A DNA stretch of 6,219 nucleotides from NCBI GenBank assembly GCA_014379815.1, contig JACMLA010000287.1:1-6219 (forward strand). Reading direction: 5' to 3'. Origin of the DNA: Bryobacteraceae bacterium. GTDB lineage: Bacteria > Acidobacteriota > Terriglobia > Bryobacterales > Bryobacteraceae. This document shows positions 1 to 6,219 of the stretch, one piece after another (the first letter of the stretch is position 1; every line of letters begins with the position of its first letter). A program made the translations under genes and the position numbers. Under the pieces are notes generated by a model. The model ran no database searches. It saw only the letters and a program-made list of their open reading frames with translations, and was not told the origin of the DNA.

Positions 1-466
1 TGAAAGTCCCATTGCCATTGTTGCGATACAGGACATTTTCACCCCAGCCGGTGATGAACAGATCCTCTGATCCATCATTGTCGAAATCTCCTACGCAGAC
101 CCCTGACGCCCACATCGTACGTTCCAGACCTGCGCGTTTCGTAACGTCGGTGAACGTGCCATTCCGGTTGTTCCGATACAGGCGATTGGTAGCAACTCCG
201 CCTTTCAGATTGGTGGGATTAGCGGGCAGACGAGAGCCGGTCAGCAGGAGGATATCAAGCCAGCCATCGTTGTCGTAATCGAAAAACGCAACGCCACAGC
301 CATTGGTCTCAAGAATGTAAAGCTTTCGCGTGGTGCCGCCGTACACAATGGGCTCGGTTAAGCCGGCGCGCGCAGCGATATCGGTAAAGGTCACTCCCAA
401 TGCAGACTGACCTTTGGCAACAGAGGCGGCCGCGAGCGTCAGCCACTCGCGACGTGACAAAATCAT
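1..466 (-). CDS. CRTAC1-family FG-GAP/VCBS repeat protein B, N-terminal part (runs off the window)
   Basis: The first 155 codons of a secreted repeat protein are present; the 3' end lies beyond base 1. The start ATG (464-466) overlaps the TGA of gene A in an ATGA arrangement, with a GGAAGG-type ribosome site at 479-484, about 12 bases upstream. The N-terminus has SRREWLT followed by LAAASVA, a twin-arginine (Tat) signal peptide. Two FG-GAP calcium-binding motifs are visible, FDYDNDGWLDILLL (about residues 62-75) and GDFDNDGSEDLFI (about 123-135). They are separated by the blade linkers LYRNNRNGTFTDV and LYRNNGNGTF. In the first motif block it matches gene A at 22 of 28 positions, so the two are tandem paralogues. 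By family, the missing part should carry further propeller blades and a C-terminal ASPIC/UnbV domain; that is inference. The family has no firmly assigned role in bacteria. Confidence 0.9.
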   Translation of the reverse strand, partial: MILSRREWLTLAAASVAKGQSALGVTFTDIAARAGLTEPIVYGGTTRKLYILETNGCGVAFFDYDNDGWLDILLLTGSRLPANPTNLKGGVATNRLYRNNRNGTFTDVTKRAGLERTMWASGVCVGDFDNDGSEDLFITGWGENVLYRNNGNGTF

Positions 467-2178
467 GCCCGGGTTTGCCCTTCCCGAACTGTAATTACCT
501 GATTCACAGGCGAGCCCTTTACAGTCTCCACATCACCGTCAGGCCAGCGAATTTCCAGCTCCACTGTTAGTGCGGCGGCAACACCGAAATGCAATCGAAG
601 GTCGTTCTGGCTTAAGTACGATCCGCCGCTCCGGACTTCGTCCATCTGAGGTGGTAAGCCCGGCGCCCGGCAGGTAACACGAGCACCGATGGCGGAGCGG
701 TTCGATTTTGTTCCAATACATCGGACCTTGATCCAGTTGCCTGACATGGCCCGGTCGCAGCGAAGCAGCTGAGGGAAGTCATTGATGCAATTGACCACCA
801 CATCCATGTCACCGTCGTTGTCGAAATCACCGAACGCACAACCCCGGCCAGTAACCCGTTCCAGTATGCCAGGTCCGCTTTCAAGCGAAACGTCTTCGAA
901 TCTGCCGTTCCCCAGGTTGCGATACAGTACTTTCCGCTCGCGATAGCCCATTTCGTCGTTGCTGCCCACTTCGGGGTAGACGTGACCATTCGTCAAAAGT
1001 ATGTCGGGATGACCGTCATTGTCTGTATCGAGAAATCCCGCACCCCAGCCCATAAATCGCGTGTTTCGCCCCAGTCCACTTTGAAATGTCTGATCCTCGA
1101 AAGTGGAATTACCGGAGTTCCGGTAGAGGCTGGAAGTGTCTCCCTGGAAATTAGTCTTTACAATGTCGAGCTGTCCATCGTGGTCATAATCCGCTACGCT
1201 GACGCCCATACCAGCCTGGCTTTTTCCATCGGGACTGTAGGCGGCTCCAGCTTCGATGGCAATGTCTGTAAACGTTCCGTCTTTGTTGTTGCGATACAGA
1301 GCTGAGGAAGTCGAATCGTTCGCTACGTATATATCTGGCCACCCGTCGTTATTGAAATCGCCAGCGATCACCCCGAGACCATAGGTGCCGGGGGTCTTCC
1401 AGATACCCGCCTGCTCACTCACATCCCGGAACGTTCCATCTCCATTGTTCCGGAACAGAGCATTGCGGCCTCCCTTTAATCCAGGCGGCCCACACGCCAC
1501 TCGCATTCCTTTGAACAGGCACTTGCCCGATTCCGGCACAGGCACTGTCTTTATGTCGAAATCGATATAATTTGCGACAAATAGATCAAGATTACCGTCA
1601 CGATCATAGTCGACGAACGCACAACCCGTGTTCCACCGATTCAGTTTGCCGCCCGACCCGGGTACGAACGCAGCCTGAACCCCGGCCTTCGCAGCAACGT
1701 CTGTGAACGTGCCGTCCCCCCGGTTCTTCCACAACGAACATTTGCCCCAGTACGTGACAAAGAGGTCGTCGAGATCATCATTGTCGAAATCTCCAACGCA
1801 GCAGCCCTGTCCCCAGCCATGCTTGCCTATGCCCGCTTTTAGCGTGACGTCGGTGAAGGTTCCGTCGCGATTGTTCTTGTAGAGCCGGCTAACAGGGGCA
1901 TCTCCTGCACCCCAGGTCGTCTCAAATCTGGACCCGTTCACCAGAAATATATCCAGCCATCCATCGTGATCGTAGTCATAAAAGGCAACGCCGCAACCGG
2001 TCGTCTCTAAGAGATACCGATTGCGGCTTTCGCCTCCAAAAATGGTCTTCGTTCGCAGCCCCGCATCACGGGCCACATTGATAAACTGCGCCCGAAGCGG
2101 CAGTCCGTTCACCAGTTGGTCGAAGGTGAACACTGCCGCCGAAGCGCAGACGGAACGGAAGAACGATCTACGGCGCAT
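463..2178 (-). CDS. CRTAC1-family FG-GAP repeat protein A with ASPIC/UnbV domain, Tat-exported
   Basis: Complete gene of 571 codons. The ATG at 2176-2178 is preferred because MRRRSFFR then begins a twin-arginine signal peptide (RRSFFR fits RRxFLK), with probable cleavage near LRA-Q. An upstream in-frame TTG at 2220 would add 14 residues that overlap the receptor gene. Seven FG-GAP motifs with DxDxDG-type calcium ligands start near residues 62, 126, 186, 272, 328, 382 and 447 (YDYDHDGWLD is the first, GDFDNDGDMD the last), fitting a seven-bladed beta-propeller. Blade linkers read LYRNNxDGTFTDV. Between blades 3 and 4 is the longer family insert with ACGPPGLKGG. The C-terminus (about 480-567) is an ASPIC/UnbV domain with NWIKV, IGARV, RSGGSYLSQND and WPDG. 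The second motif has DD where DG is usual. It lies 19 bases after the receptor gene and overlaps gene B by 4 bases. It is probably a ligand-binding partner in the periplasm or on the surface; the substrate is unknown. Confidence 0.95.
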   Translation of the reverse strand: MRRRSFFRSVCASAAVFTFDQLVNGLPLRAQFINVARDAGLRTKTIFGGESRNRYLLETTGCGVAFYDYDHDGWLDIFLVNGSRFETTWGAGDAPVSRLYKNNRDGTFTDVTLKAGIGKHGWGQGCCVGDFDNDDLDDLFVTYWGKCSLWKNRGDGTFTDVAAKAGVQAAFVPGSGGKLNRWNTGCAFVDYDRDGNLDLFVANYIDFDIKTVPVPESGKCLFKGMRVACGPPGLKGGRNALFRNNGDGTFRDVSEQAGIWKTPGTYGLGVIAGDFNNDGWPDIYVANDSTSSALYRNNKDGTFTDIAIEAGAAYSPDGKSQAGMGVSVADYDHDGQLDIVKTNFQGDTSSLYRNSGNSTFEDQTFQSGLGRNTRFMGWGAGFLDTDNDGHPDILLTNGHVYPEVGSNDEMGYRERKVLYRNLGNGRFEDVSLESGPGILERVTGRGCAFGDFDNDGDMDVVVNCINDFPQLLRCDRAMSGNWIKVRCIGTKSNRSAIGARVTCRAPGLPPQMDEVRSGGSYLSQNDLRLHFGVAAALTVELEIRWPDGDVETVKGSPVNQVITVREGQTRA

Positions 2179-2197
2179 CTGGCCGAGGCCGGGCTTC

Positions 2198-5100
2198 TTA
2201 GAAGTCCAGCCTGAGCGCAAACTGCAACCGACGCATCGAAGAGTTTGGAGCCAGGCCGGTGATCCGACCTACTTCCGCGTTTTGTACGTTGTTGTTCGGG
2301 TCACCCAGATTCGTGTGATTGAACAGGTTGAACGCCTCAGTGCGGAACTGCAGAGCAATGCCTTCCCGAATCAGGAAGCGCTTGTAGGCTGACATGTCGA
2401 CGTTCGTAAACTGTGGCCCAAACAAGTTGTTGTAACCGTAATTTCCGAACGTATTCGCGCCAGGAATCAAGAATGCAGCGTTTGAACCCTGAGCACCGAA
2501 ATTGCCGGAGAACCAGCGTTCGCGGTCCTTAGGAGCTCCCTCATAAGGATCACCCGGGCCCCGATCCGGTCGTCCACTGGGACCCACATCAGGGCGTCCT
2601 GTCCGATCGGGAAGATCAGGAGTAAAAGGTCGGCCACTTCGCCACGTCACAGCAGACGTTGTGCCCCACCCGCCAACCAGCAGATCAAACGCACGGTTCA
2701 AATTCCCTCCGAACTTTCGACCCCGTCCAATGGGTATTTCAAAGGTGACAGGAGCAACGATATTGTGTCGTGACAGGAAGTCGCGAGGACCGCGGCCAAG
2801 CTCCCGGTTGTACAGGAAAGTGTACGCGTCTCCTGAGTCGCCTTCTGAGTCCTGCAAAGTATAGCTCAGGCGACCGCTAAGTCCGCCGGAGAATCTCTTG
2901 TCCACATTTACCTGCAACGAATCGTACCGGTTTGTCGAGCAGTTGCAATACAGGAAGACATCCTGAGTCCAGCCAAACTGACTGAAGTAGGGTCTTCGCT
3001 GGTTCTGGCTAAGAGACGAGCCCGGAATGTAGTTCGGCTGATTTACGTTCAGATCGGGACCATCTCCGTTGAATACGTGCCGTCCTACGTTGCCAACATA
3101 GCCAGCATCGATCGAGAGATCTTTGGTCAGCTGATGTTGCACTGTCAGGTTGTACGACATGGAACGGGGGAGCCGTACCGTATCTGGCCGGGCGTTACCG
3201 CGTACACCATCGGGCAGACGGAATCGACCTGCCTGATTCGCTTGAGGAAACGTCGGATCCTGTGGTCCCACCGCCAGTGAGAAGACCCGATCGAAGTTGT
3301 TGTCCGGGTTTACATTCTGACGAGCCAGCACGGGCAGGTTCTGAGTCACGTTGTGGCCGAAAATCGACCCGAACGTTCCCAGAGCATAGCCCCAGCCGTA
3401 CCCCGCGCGGACAACTGTCCGATTGGAAACCTGATAGGTTACACCGAGGCGTGGGGCAAAGTTACGCCAGTTCATCCCCTGCAGCATGCTCAACGGATTG
3501 CCTCCGACACCAGCGACAACAATCTCGCCGGTACGAAGATCCAGCTGCCCGCCATTGCCAGGCTTATTCACACTTTCCGGGAAAATCATTTCCCAGCGCA
3601 AGCCATAGTTCAACTGCAGCTTTGAGGTGACCCGCCAGGTGTCCTGACCGTAGAAGAAAAAGCGCCGTTGCCGTTCCCGCGCTTCTTCATTGGTGCTGAA
3701 GTAACGGCGGAACCGGGTTACGTCGCCCAGCAAAAAGCCAGCCAGGCCAATGCCGCTCTGCGGGTTGTCGCCATTTGAGGCCAGATAGCCTGTGCGGGCA
3801 TTGTCAAACTCGAGCACGCCCGAGCGATGTTCGTCGCTGGGAACACGCAGATTGCGGGCAAAACGAAGGTCCGCTCCGAAACGGATATTGTGGTTGCCCA
3901 CGGTCTTGGTAGTGTTGGTGGCAATCTGATACTGCGACTCGTCCTCGCTAAGCGGACAATTGCACTGGTTTGCTCCAAGACCGTATCCGATGTCGGTACC
4001 ACCGTCACCGAAAATACGGAAGTTCGGCATACCGGAAGTGAACGTGTTATCGCGATTCAGGTTGGGTATGCCGACGTCGCGGGCAGGCGTTGTGCCGAAG
4101 TCTCCTGGCAGCACATCGACCTGATAGCGCATCCAGCCAAACCGGATCTCGCTGATCAGGGTCGGCGTCCACGTTTTGTTATAGCCAATCGCAAGGCTGC
4201 GATTCTTGGCTTGCGAGTTTCCCGCGAACCCAAGATTATCCAGCGCGGGCCCTCCGTTTAGCGCACCGAAGGCTGGTGGAGCTTCTTTGCGATAGTCCGC
4301 AAAGCTGAACCGTCCAAACATCTGCTGGGTATCGCTCGCAAACCAGTCCATCCGGCTGTTCCACTGTTCCGAATCAAAATCTTCAGAACCTGTGGCCACA
4401 TAGTTACGACGGAAAGCAGCCGTGCCTGCCTGCAGGTTATTCGGTCCCGGTAAACGGCGGAGCAATGCCAGGCCTTGAGGGCTCAGCTGGCTGAGAGGGA
4501 TCCGGTTGCCTGCAAAGGCCTGCCGTCCTACACCTGTTGTGGCATTACCGGTACGGGGGTCGAAAATCTGATTGCGCTGCAGAAGCACCATGTTGCCCGC
4601 AGTGTCGGGAACCATAACCGTGCTTCCGGGAATAGGCTCGAGGTAACGGCTGAAGTCGCCTTGAAGCGTCTCTGGCAGGGGTACCGAAGTCTGCACAGAA
4701 GAGCCCGTACGGCGACGCGTAAGCTGCGCATCCGCAAACCCGAACAGTTTGTTCTTGATGATCGGTCCGCCAATAGATCCGCCAAACTGGTTCCACTTTA
4801 CTGGAGGTACACCATTGTTCTCGGCATTGTTAAACGGATTGCGGGCGAATGACTGGAAGCCCGGTGTGTTCCATCGACCGAAGTGAAACAAAGATCCGTG
4901 GAGCTCATTAGTGCCCGATTTCGTTGTGTAAGTCTGAACGCCCGCCGCTGCGAGGCCATATTCGGCATCGTAGTTTTGGGTGGCTGTTTTGACTTCAATT
5001 ACAGAGTCGATGGTCGGGTTAATGACGATGATTCCGAGGATTGGATCCTGATTACTGGTTCCGTCCAGCTGGAAATCTGTTCCACTGAAGTGCTGCCCGT

Positions 5101-5674
5101 TTACCTGAATCTGAACGCTTCCCTGGGGGTTCTCGCTCGAGGCATGCTGCCAGTTAAGCTGAGTGGTTCCAGGCGTCAGCAGCTGCAAGGACTGTAGATT
5201 GCGATTAAACGTGGGAAGGTCAAGAATTTGTCTCGAAGTCAGAATCGTATTTACTTCCGCGCGGTCGCTTCGGAGAAATGGGGCCTCCGCAGTGACAACG
5301 ATTTGTTCGCTGACATCTCCGACCCGTAGCTGGAAGTCGGAGCGTGTTGCGACGTCAACACTGACCGGGACGCTCTCATTGAGTGATTTGTTAAAGCCAG
5401 GAGCCTCGACCGTAACTCGGTAAGTGCCCGCGATCAACTGGCCGCGATTGAAGTTTCCGTCCTGATTGGTGGTGACCTCAACAGTCGTGTTCGTTCCGGT
5501 GTTGGTAATGGTGAGTTTTACGTTGGGAACACCCGCTCCGGTTGGATCGGTTACGGTTCCGAAAATGCTTCCGTAGACTACCTGAGCCGCAGCCGGATAC
5601 CGAAGCTGCACGAAAAGGCAAACTAAGAGCAGGAGACTACCTGTCAGACCTCTGAAATTATGAATGGATCGCAC
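2198..5674 (-). CDS. Oar-like TonB-dependent outer-membrane receptor with carboxypeptidase-regulatory-like N-terminal domain
   Basis: The 1158-residue product is a large outer-membrane barrel receptor of the acidobacterial Oar-like type. The start is GTG at 5674; the codon just upstream is TAA, so no earlier start exists in frame, and no ATG lies nearby downstream. Residues 1-31 are a signal peptide (GSLLLLVCLF core, AAA-Q cleavage). Residues about 34-118 form a carboxypeptidase-regulatory-like beta-sandwich (GTVTDPTGAGVPNVKLTI, then GNFNRGQLIAGTYRVTV). The plug spans about 125-255, with FQLDGTSNQD, NYDAEYG and TKSGTNELHGS. The rest is the barrel, with GGPIIKNKLFGF, NIRFGADLRF, FFFYGQDTWRV, APRLGVTY and FNLFNHTNLGDP. 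It ends in a beta-signal, LQFALRLDF, with the terminal Phe expected for BAM insertion. No clear TonB box is seen, as is common in this family. The mature protein has just four cysteines, in two Cys-Asn-Cys motifs. The ligand is not predictable. Confidence 0.95.
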   Translation of the reverse strand: MRSIHNFRGLTGSLLLLVCLFVQLRYPAAAQVVYGSIFGTVTDPTGAGVPNVKLTITNTGTNTTVEVTTNQDGNFNRGQLIAGTYRVTVEAPGFNKSLNESVPVSVDVATRSDFQLRVGDVSEQIVVTAEAPFLRSDRAEVNTILTSRQILDLPTFNRNLQSLQLLTPGTTQLNWQHASSENPQGSVQIQVNGQHFSGTDFQLDGTSNQDPILGIIVINPTIDSVIEVKTATQNYDAEYGLAAAGVQTYTTKSGTNELHGSLFHFGRWNTPGFQSFARNPFNNAENNGVPPVKWNQFGGSIGGPIIKNKLFGFADAQLTRRRTGSSVQTSVPLPETLQGDFSRYLEPIPGSTVMVPDTAGNMVLLQRNQIFDPRTGNATTGVGRQAFAGNRIPLSQLSPQGLALLRRLPGPNNLQAGTAAFRRNYVATGSEDFDSEQWNSRMDWFASDTQQMFGRFSFADYRKEAPPAFGALNGGPALDNLGFAGNSQAKNRSLAIGYNKTWTPTLISEIRFGWMRYQVDVLPGDFGTTPARDVGIPNLNRDNTFTSGMPNFRIFGDGGTDIGYGLGANQCNCPLSEDESQYQIATNTTKTVGNHNIRFGADLRFARNLRVPSDEHRSGVLEFDNARTGYLASNGDNPQSGIGLAGFLLGDVTRFRRYFSTNEEARERQRRFFFYGQDTWRVTSKLQLNYGLRWEMIFPESVNKPGNGGQLDLRTGEIVVAGVGGNPLSMLQGMNWRNFAPRLGVTYQVSNRTVVRAGYGWGYALGTFGSIFGHNVTQNLPVLARQNVNPDNNFDRVFSLAVGPQDPTFPQANQAGRFRLPDGVRGNARPDTVRLPRSMSYNLTVQHQLTKDLSIDAGYVGNVGRHVFNGDGPDLNVNQPNYIPGSSLSQNQRRPYFSQFGWTQDVFLYCNCSTNRYDSLQVNVDKRFSGGLSGRLSYTLQDSEGDSGDAYTFLYNRELGRGPRDFLSRHNIVAPVTFEIPIGRGRKFGGNLNRAFDLLVGGWGTTSAVTWRSGRPFTPDLPDRTGRPDVGPSGRPDRGPGDPYEGAPKDRERWFSGNFGAQGSNAAFLIPGANTFGNYGYNNLFGPQFTNVDMSAYKRFLIREGIALQFRTEAFNLFNHTNLGDPNNNVQNAEVGRITGLAPNSSMRRLQFALRLDF

Positions 5675-5695
5675 TTAGATTCGGGAAAACCGCAT
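5675..5695 (-). other. Possible 6-codon leader reading frame abutting the receptor start
   Basis: ATG at 5695 opens a frame encoding MRFSRI and ends in TAA at 5675-5677, directly next to the receptor's GTG at 5674 with no base between. The only good Shine-Dalgarno-like sequence (AAGGGGGAAGGGAA, minus strand, 5711-5724) is closer to this ATG than to the GTG. This may permit stop-restart translation of the receptor, or may be chance. Confidence 0.25.
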
Positions 5696-5730
5696 GCAAA
5701 CTCGGCAGCGTTCCCTTCCCCCTTGTGCAA

Positions 5731-5757
5731 GTTATACCGAAATTAACGGAATGTCAT
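5731..5757 (-). promoter_or_regulatory. Candidate sigma-70-type promoter for the receptor operon
   Basis: On the minus strand ATGACA (5752-5757, one mismatch from TTGACA) is followed after 15 bases by TATAAC (5731-5736, close to TATAAT). The spacer is shorter than the usual 16-18, so this is tentative. Transcription would start near 5724 and leave a leader of about 50 bases before the GTG. Confidence 0.35.
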
Positions 5758-5761
5758 CCCA

Positions 5762-5810
5762 ATGTAACCGCTACATACTAGTACCTAATACTGCCTGCGA
5801 GTACCGTATC
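5762..5810. promoter_or_regulatory. Operator-like dyads and direct repeat upstream of the receptor promoter
   Basis: A perfect inverted repeat ATGTA-N5-TACAT (5762-5776) abuts the 8-base palindrome TACTAGTA (5776-5783). AGTACC then occurs at 5780 and again at 5800, exactly 20 bases (about two helical turns) apart. The cluster lies just upstream of the candidate -35, a place suited to a regulator. No specific regulator family can be named from this alone. Confidence 0.35.
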
Positions 5811-5867
5811 CGAGGGTTAGTTGGTAAGTGACATTACGCATAACCACAAGCATAAAGACACCGTGGG

Positions 5868-5902
5868 GCGGGCGTCCACGCCTGCAGAGGGTCTCCAGAC
5901 CC
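5868..5902. repeat. Two-hairpin intergenic repeat element
   Basis: Two adjacent inverted repeats occur: GCGGGCGT-CC-ACGCCTGC (5868-5885, eight pairs including one G-T) and GGGTCT-CC-AGACCC (5889-5902, six perfect pairs). Both share TCCA at the centre and are 3 bases apart. The style resembles dispersed REP-like intergenic palindromes of GC-rich soil bacteria. The present window has only this copy, so its repeated nature is inferred. Confidence 0.5.
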
Positions 5903-5946
5903 GCTTCGGAGGCCATTTGCCGTCTTCGTAAAACACTACACCGTTA

Positions 5947-5965
5947 AGAGCGCCACGTGGCTCTC
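5947..5965 (-). terminator. Weak hairpin terminator candidate after the TPR gene
   Basis: An imperfect palindrome GAG-C-GCCAC/GTGGC-T-CTC lies about 25 bases past the TPR frame's final stop. On the minus strand it can also pair as AGAGC with GCTCT, followed by only a short TTAA tract. The poor T-run makes intrinsic termination uncertain. Confidence 0.3.
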
Positions 5966-5989
5966 AAAACTACCAAATTGCGTCAACAA

Positions 5990-6130
5990 TCAGTCACGAT
6001 CCCGAGTAATGCCCCGATCTAGTGCAGGCCCGGCTTTCCGAAACATCTCCGCCTGTGCGGCTTCGGCTTCCGCTTTCAGTCTGGCTCCTTTAGCCATAAG
6101 GGTTTTGCTGGATTCCAGATCACCAGCGAG
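5990..6130 (-). pseudogene. Continued reading frame of the TPR gene after the internal TGA (46 codons plus stop)
   Basis: After the TGA at 6131-6133 the same frame stays open for 46 codons to a TGA at 5990-5992. It begins LAGDLESSKTLMAKGARLK and continues as a charged, Ala/Glu-rich helix (AEAEAAQAEMFRKAG). This is what one expects to complete a final TPR helix pair and its capping helix: the pattern LAQIR-x-LAGDLESSK matches the second helix and turn of a repeat. A single C-to-T change of CGA (Arg) to TGA would explain the break. No convincing ribosome site precedes the internal ATG at about 6084, so the tail is probably not translated on its own. Alternatives are a sequencing error or a functional truncated protein. 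Confidence 0.6.
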
Positions 6131-6219
6131 TCATCGGATTTGAGCCAGAGTGTTGTAGGGTCCAGGATTCCGGGGAGCAAACTCAATAGCTTTCTTTAAT
6201 GCCGATTCAGCTTCCTGAA
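6131..6219 (-). CDS. Tetratricopeptide-repeat protein, C-terminal fragment ending at a probable premature TGA
   Basis: Only the last 28 codons before a TGA (6131-6133) are inside the window; the 5' part lies beyond base 6219. The visible residues, EAESALKKAIEFAPRNP followed by GPYNTLAQIR, are one TPR unit: the A helix ends in the LKKAIEFAPRNP signature and the next helix begins with YNTLAQ. TPR proteins are helical scaffolds for protein-protein contacts. The stop falls in the middle of what should be the second helix of a repeat, an unnatural end, and the same frame continues with TPR-like sequence afterwards (see the next entry). It is co-oriented with the receptor operon, but the 315-base gap with hairpins suggests a separate transcription unit. 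The family call is fairly secure. The gene's overall identity, length and the number of repeats cannot be known from this fragment. Confidence 0.75.
   Translation of the reverse strand, partial: QEAESALKKAIEFAPRNPGPYNTLAQIR

Larger units (their letters stand above)
5675..5989. other. Non-coding intergenic region between the TPR gene and the receptor operon
   Basis: No coding sequence could be supported on either strand. From right to left the gap holds a terminator-like palindrome (5947-5965), a two-hairpin repeat (5868-5902), operator-like dyads and repeats (5762-5810), a candidate promoter (5731-5757), a purine-rich run on the minus strand (5711-5724) and a possible 6-codon leader frame (5675-5695). 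Confidence 0.7.

Noticed and set aside
12..278. Open plus-strand frame of 88 codons
   Set aside because: It is antisense to the start of CRTAC1 gene B, whose FG-GAP repeats are unmistakable; the plus-strand product has no recognisable pattern.
463..2178. CRISPR-like or DNA-level tandem repeats in CRTAC1 gene A
   Set aside because: The recurring similarity is protein-level FG-GAP periodicity with irregular spacing of 54-86 residues and no identical DNA units.
2179..2220. TTG at 2220 as the start of CRTAC1 gene A
   Set aside because: It would put 14 polar residues before the twin-arginine motif and overlap the receptor gene; ATG 2178 gives a normal signal peptide.
2021..2392. Plus-strand frame spanning the receptor/CRTAC1 junction
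   Set aside because: It is antisense to two well-supported genes, has no family resemblance and no evident ribosome site.
2550..2612. Low-complexity Arg/Pro/Gly/Asp stretch near the receptor C-terminus (GRPD twice)
   Set aside because: Such a loop before the last strands is common in this receptor family and does not look like an insertion.
3262..5423. Several plus- and minus-strand frames of 60-145 codons inside the receptor gene
   Set aside because: All lie within the receptor frame, which has continuous domain-level support; these are shadow frames of GC-rich coding DNA.
6131..6133. TGA as selenocysteine or recoded codon
   Set aside because: The site aligns with an ordinary TPR helix position and no SECIS-like hairpin directly follows; a nonsense mutation is simpler.

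Overview
The window reads as a chromosomal piece of a soil-type Acidobacteriota, most likely near Solibacter/Bryobacter. This is inferred from the combination of a very long Oar-type TonB-dependent receptor with an N-terminal carboxypeptidase-regulatory-like domain, tandem CRTAC1-family (FG-GAP plus ASPIC/UnbV) proteins, a tetratricopeptide protein, and moderately GC-rich coding sequence. No rRNA or other taxonomic marker is present.

All genes lie on the minus strand, so transcription runs from high to low coordinates. At the right edge (5990-6219) is the 3' end of a TPR-repeat protein gene. Its reading frame is cut by a TGA at 6131-6133, yet stays coherent for 46 more codons to a second TGA at 5990-5992. 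A non-coding gap follows (5675-5989), holding a weak terminator-like palindrome, a two-hairpin intergenic repeat, operator-like dyads and a candidate promoter. The 1158-residue outer-membrane receptor occupies 2198-5674. After 19 bases comes CRTAC1-family gene A (463-2178 from its preferred ATG), and CRTAC1-family gene B starts inside A's stop codon through an ATGA overlap (466 down to 1, leaving the window).

The spacing implies one transcription unit: receptor, A, B. The receptor is predicted to sit in the outer membrane as a 22-strand-type barrel with a plug. A and B both begin with twin-arginine signal peptides, so they should be exported folded, as calcium-binding beta-propellers, to the periplasm or beyond. 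The likely joint role is capture, binding or uptake of an extracellular polymer or large ligand, but the substrate cannot be read from the sequence. No CRISPR array, insertion sequence, tRNA or rRNA was found.

The observations most worth following are the nonsense-interrupted TPR gene, two Cys-Asn-Cys pairs that hold all the cysteines of the mature receptor, twin-arginine export of two coupled propeller paralogues, and the regulatory and repeat structure of the 315-base gap.
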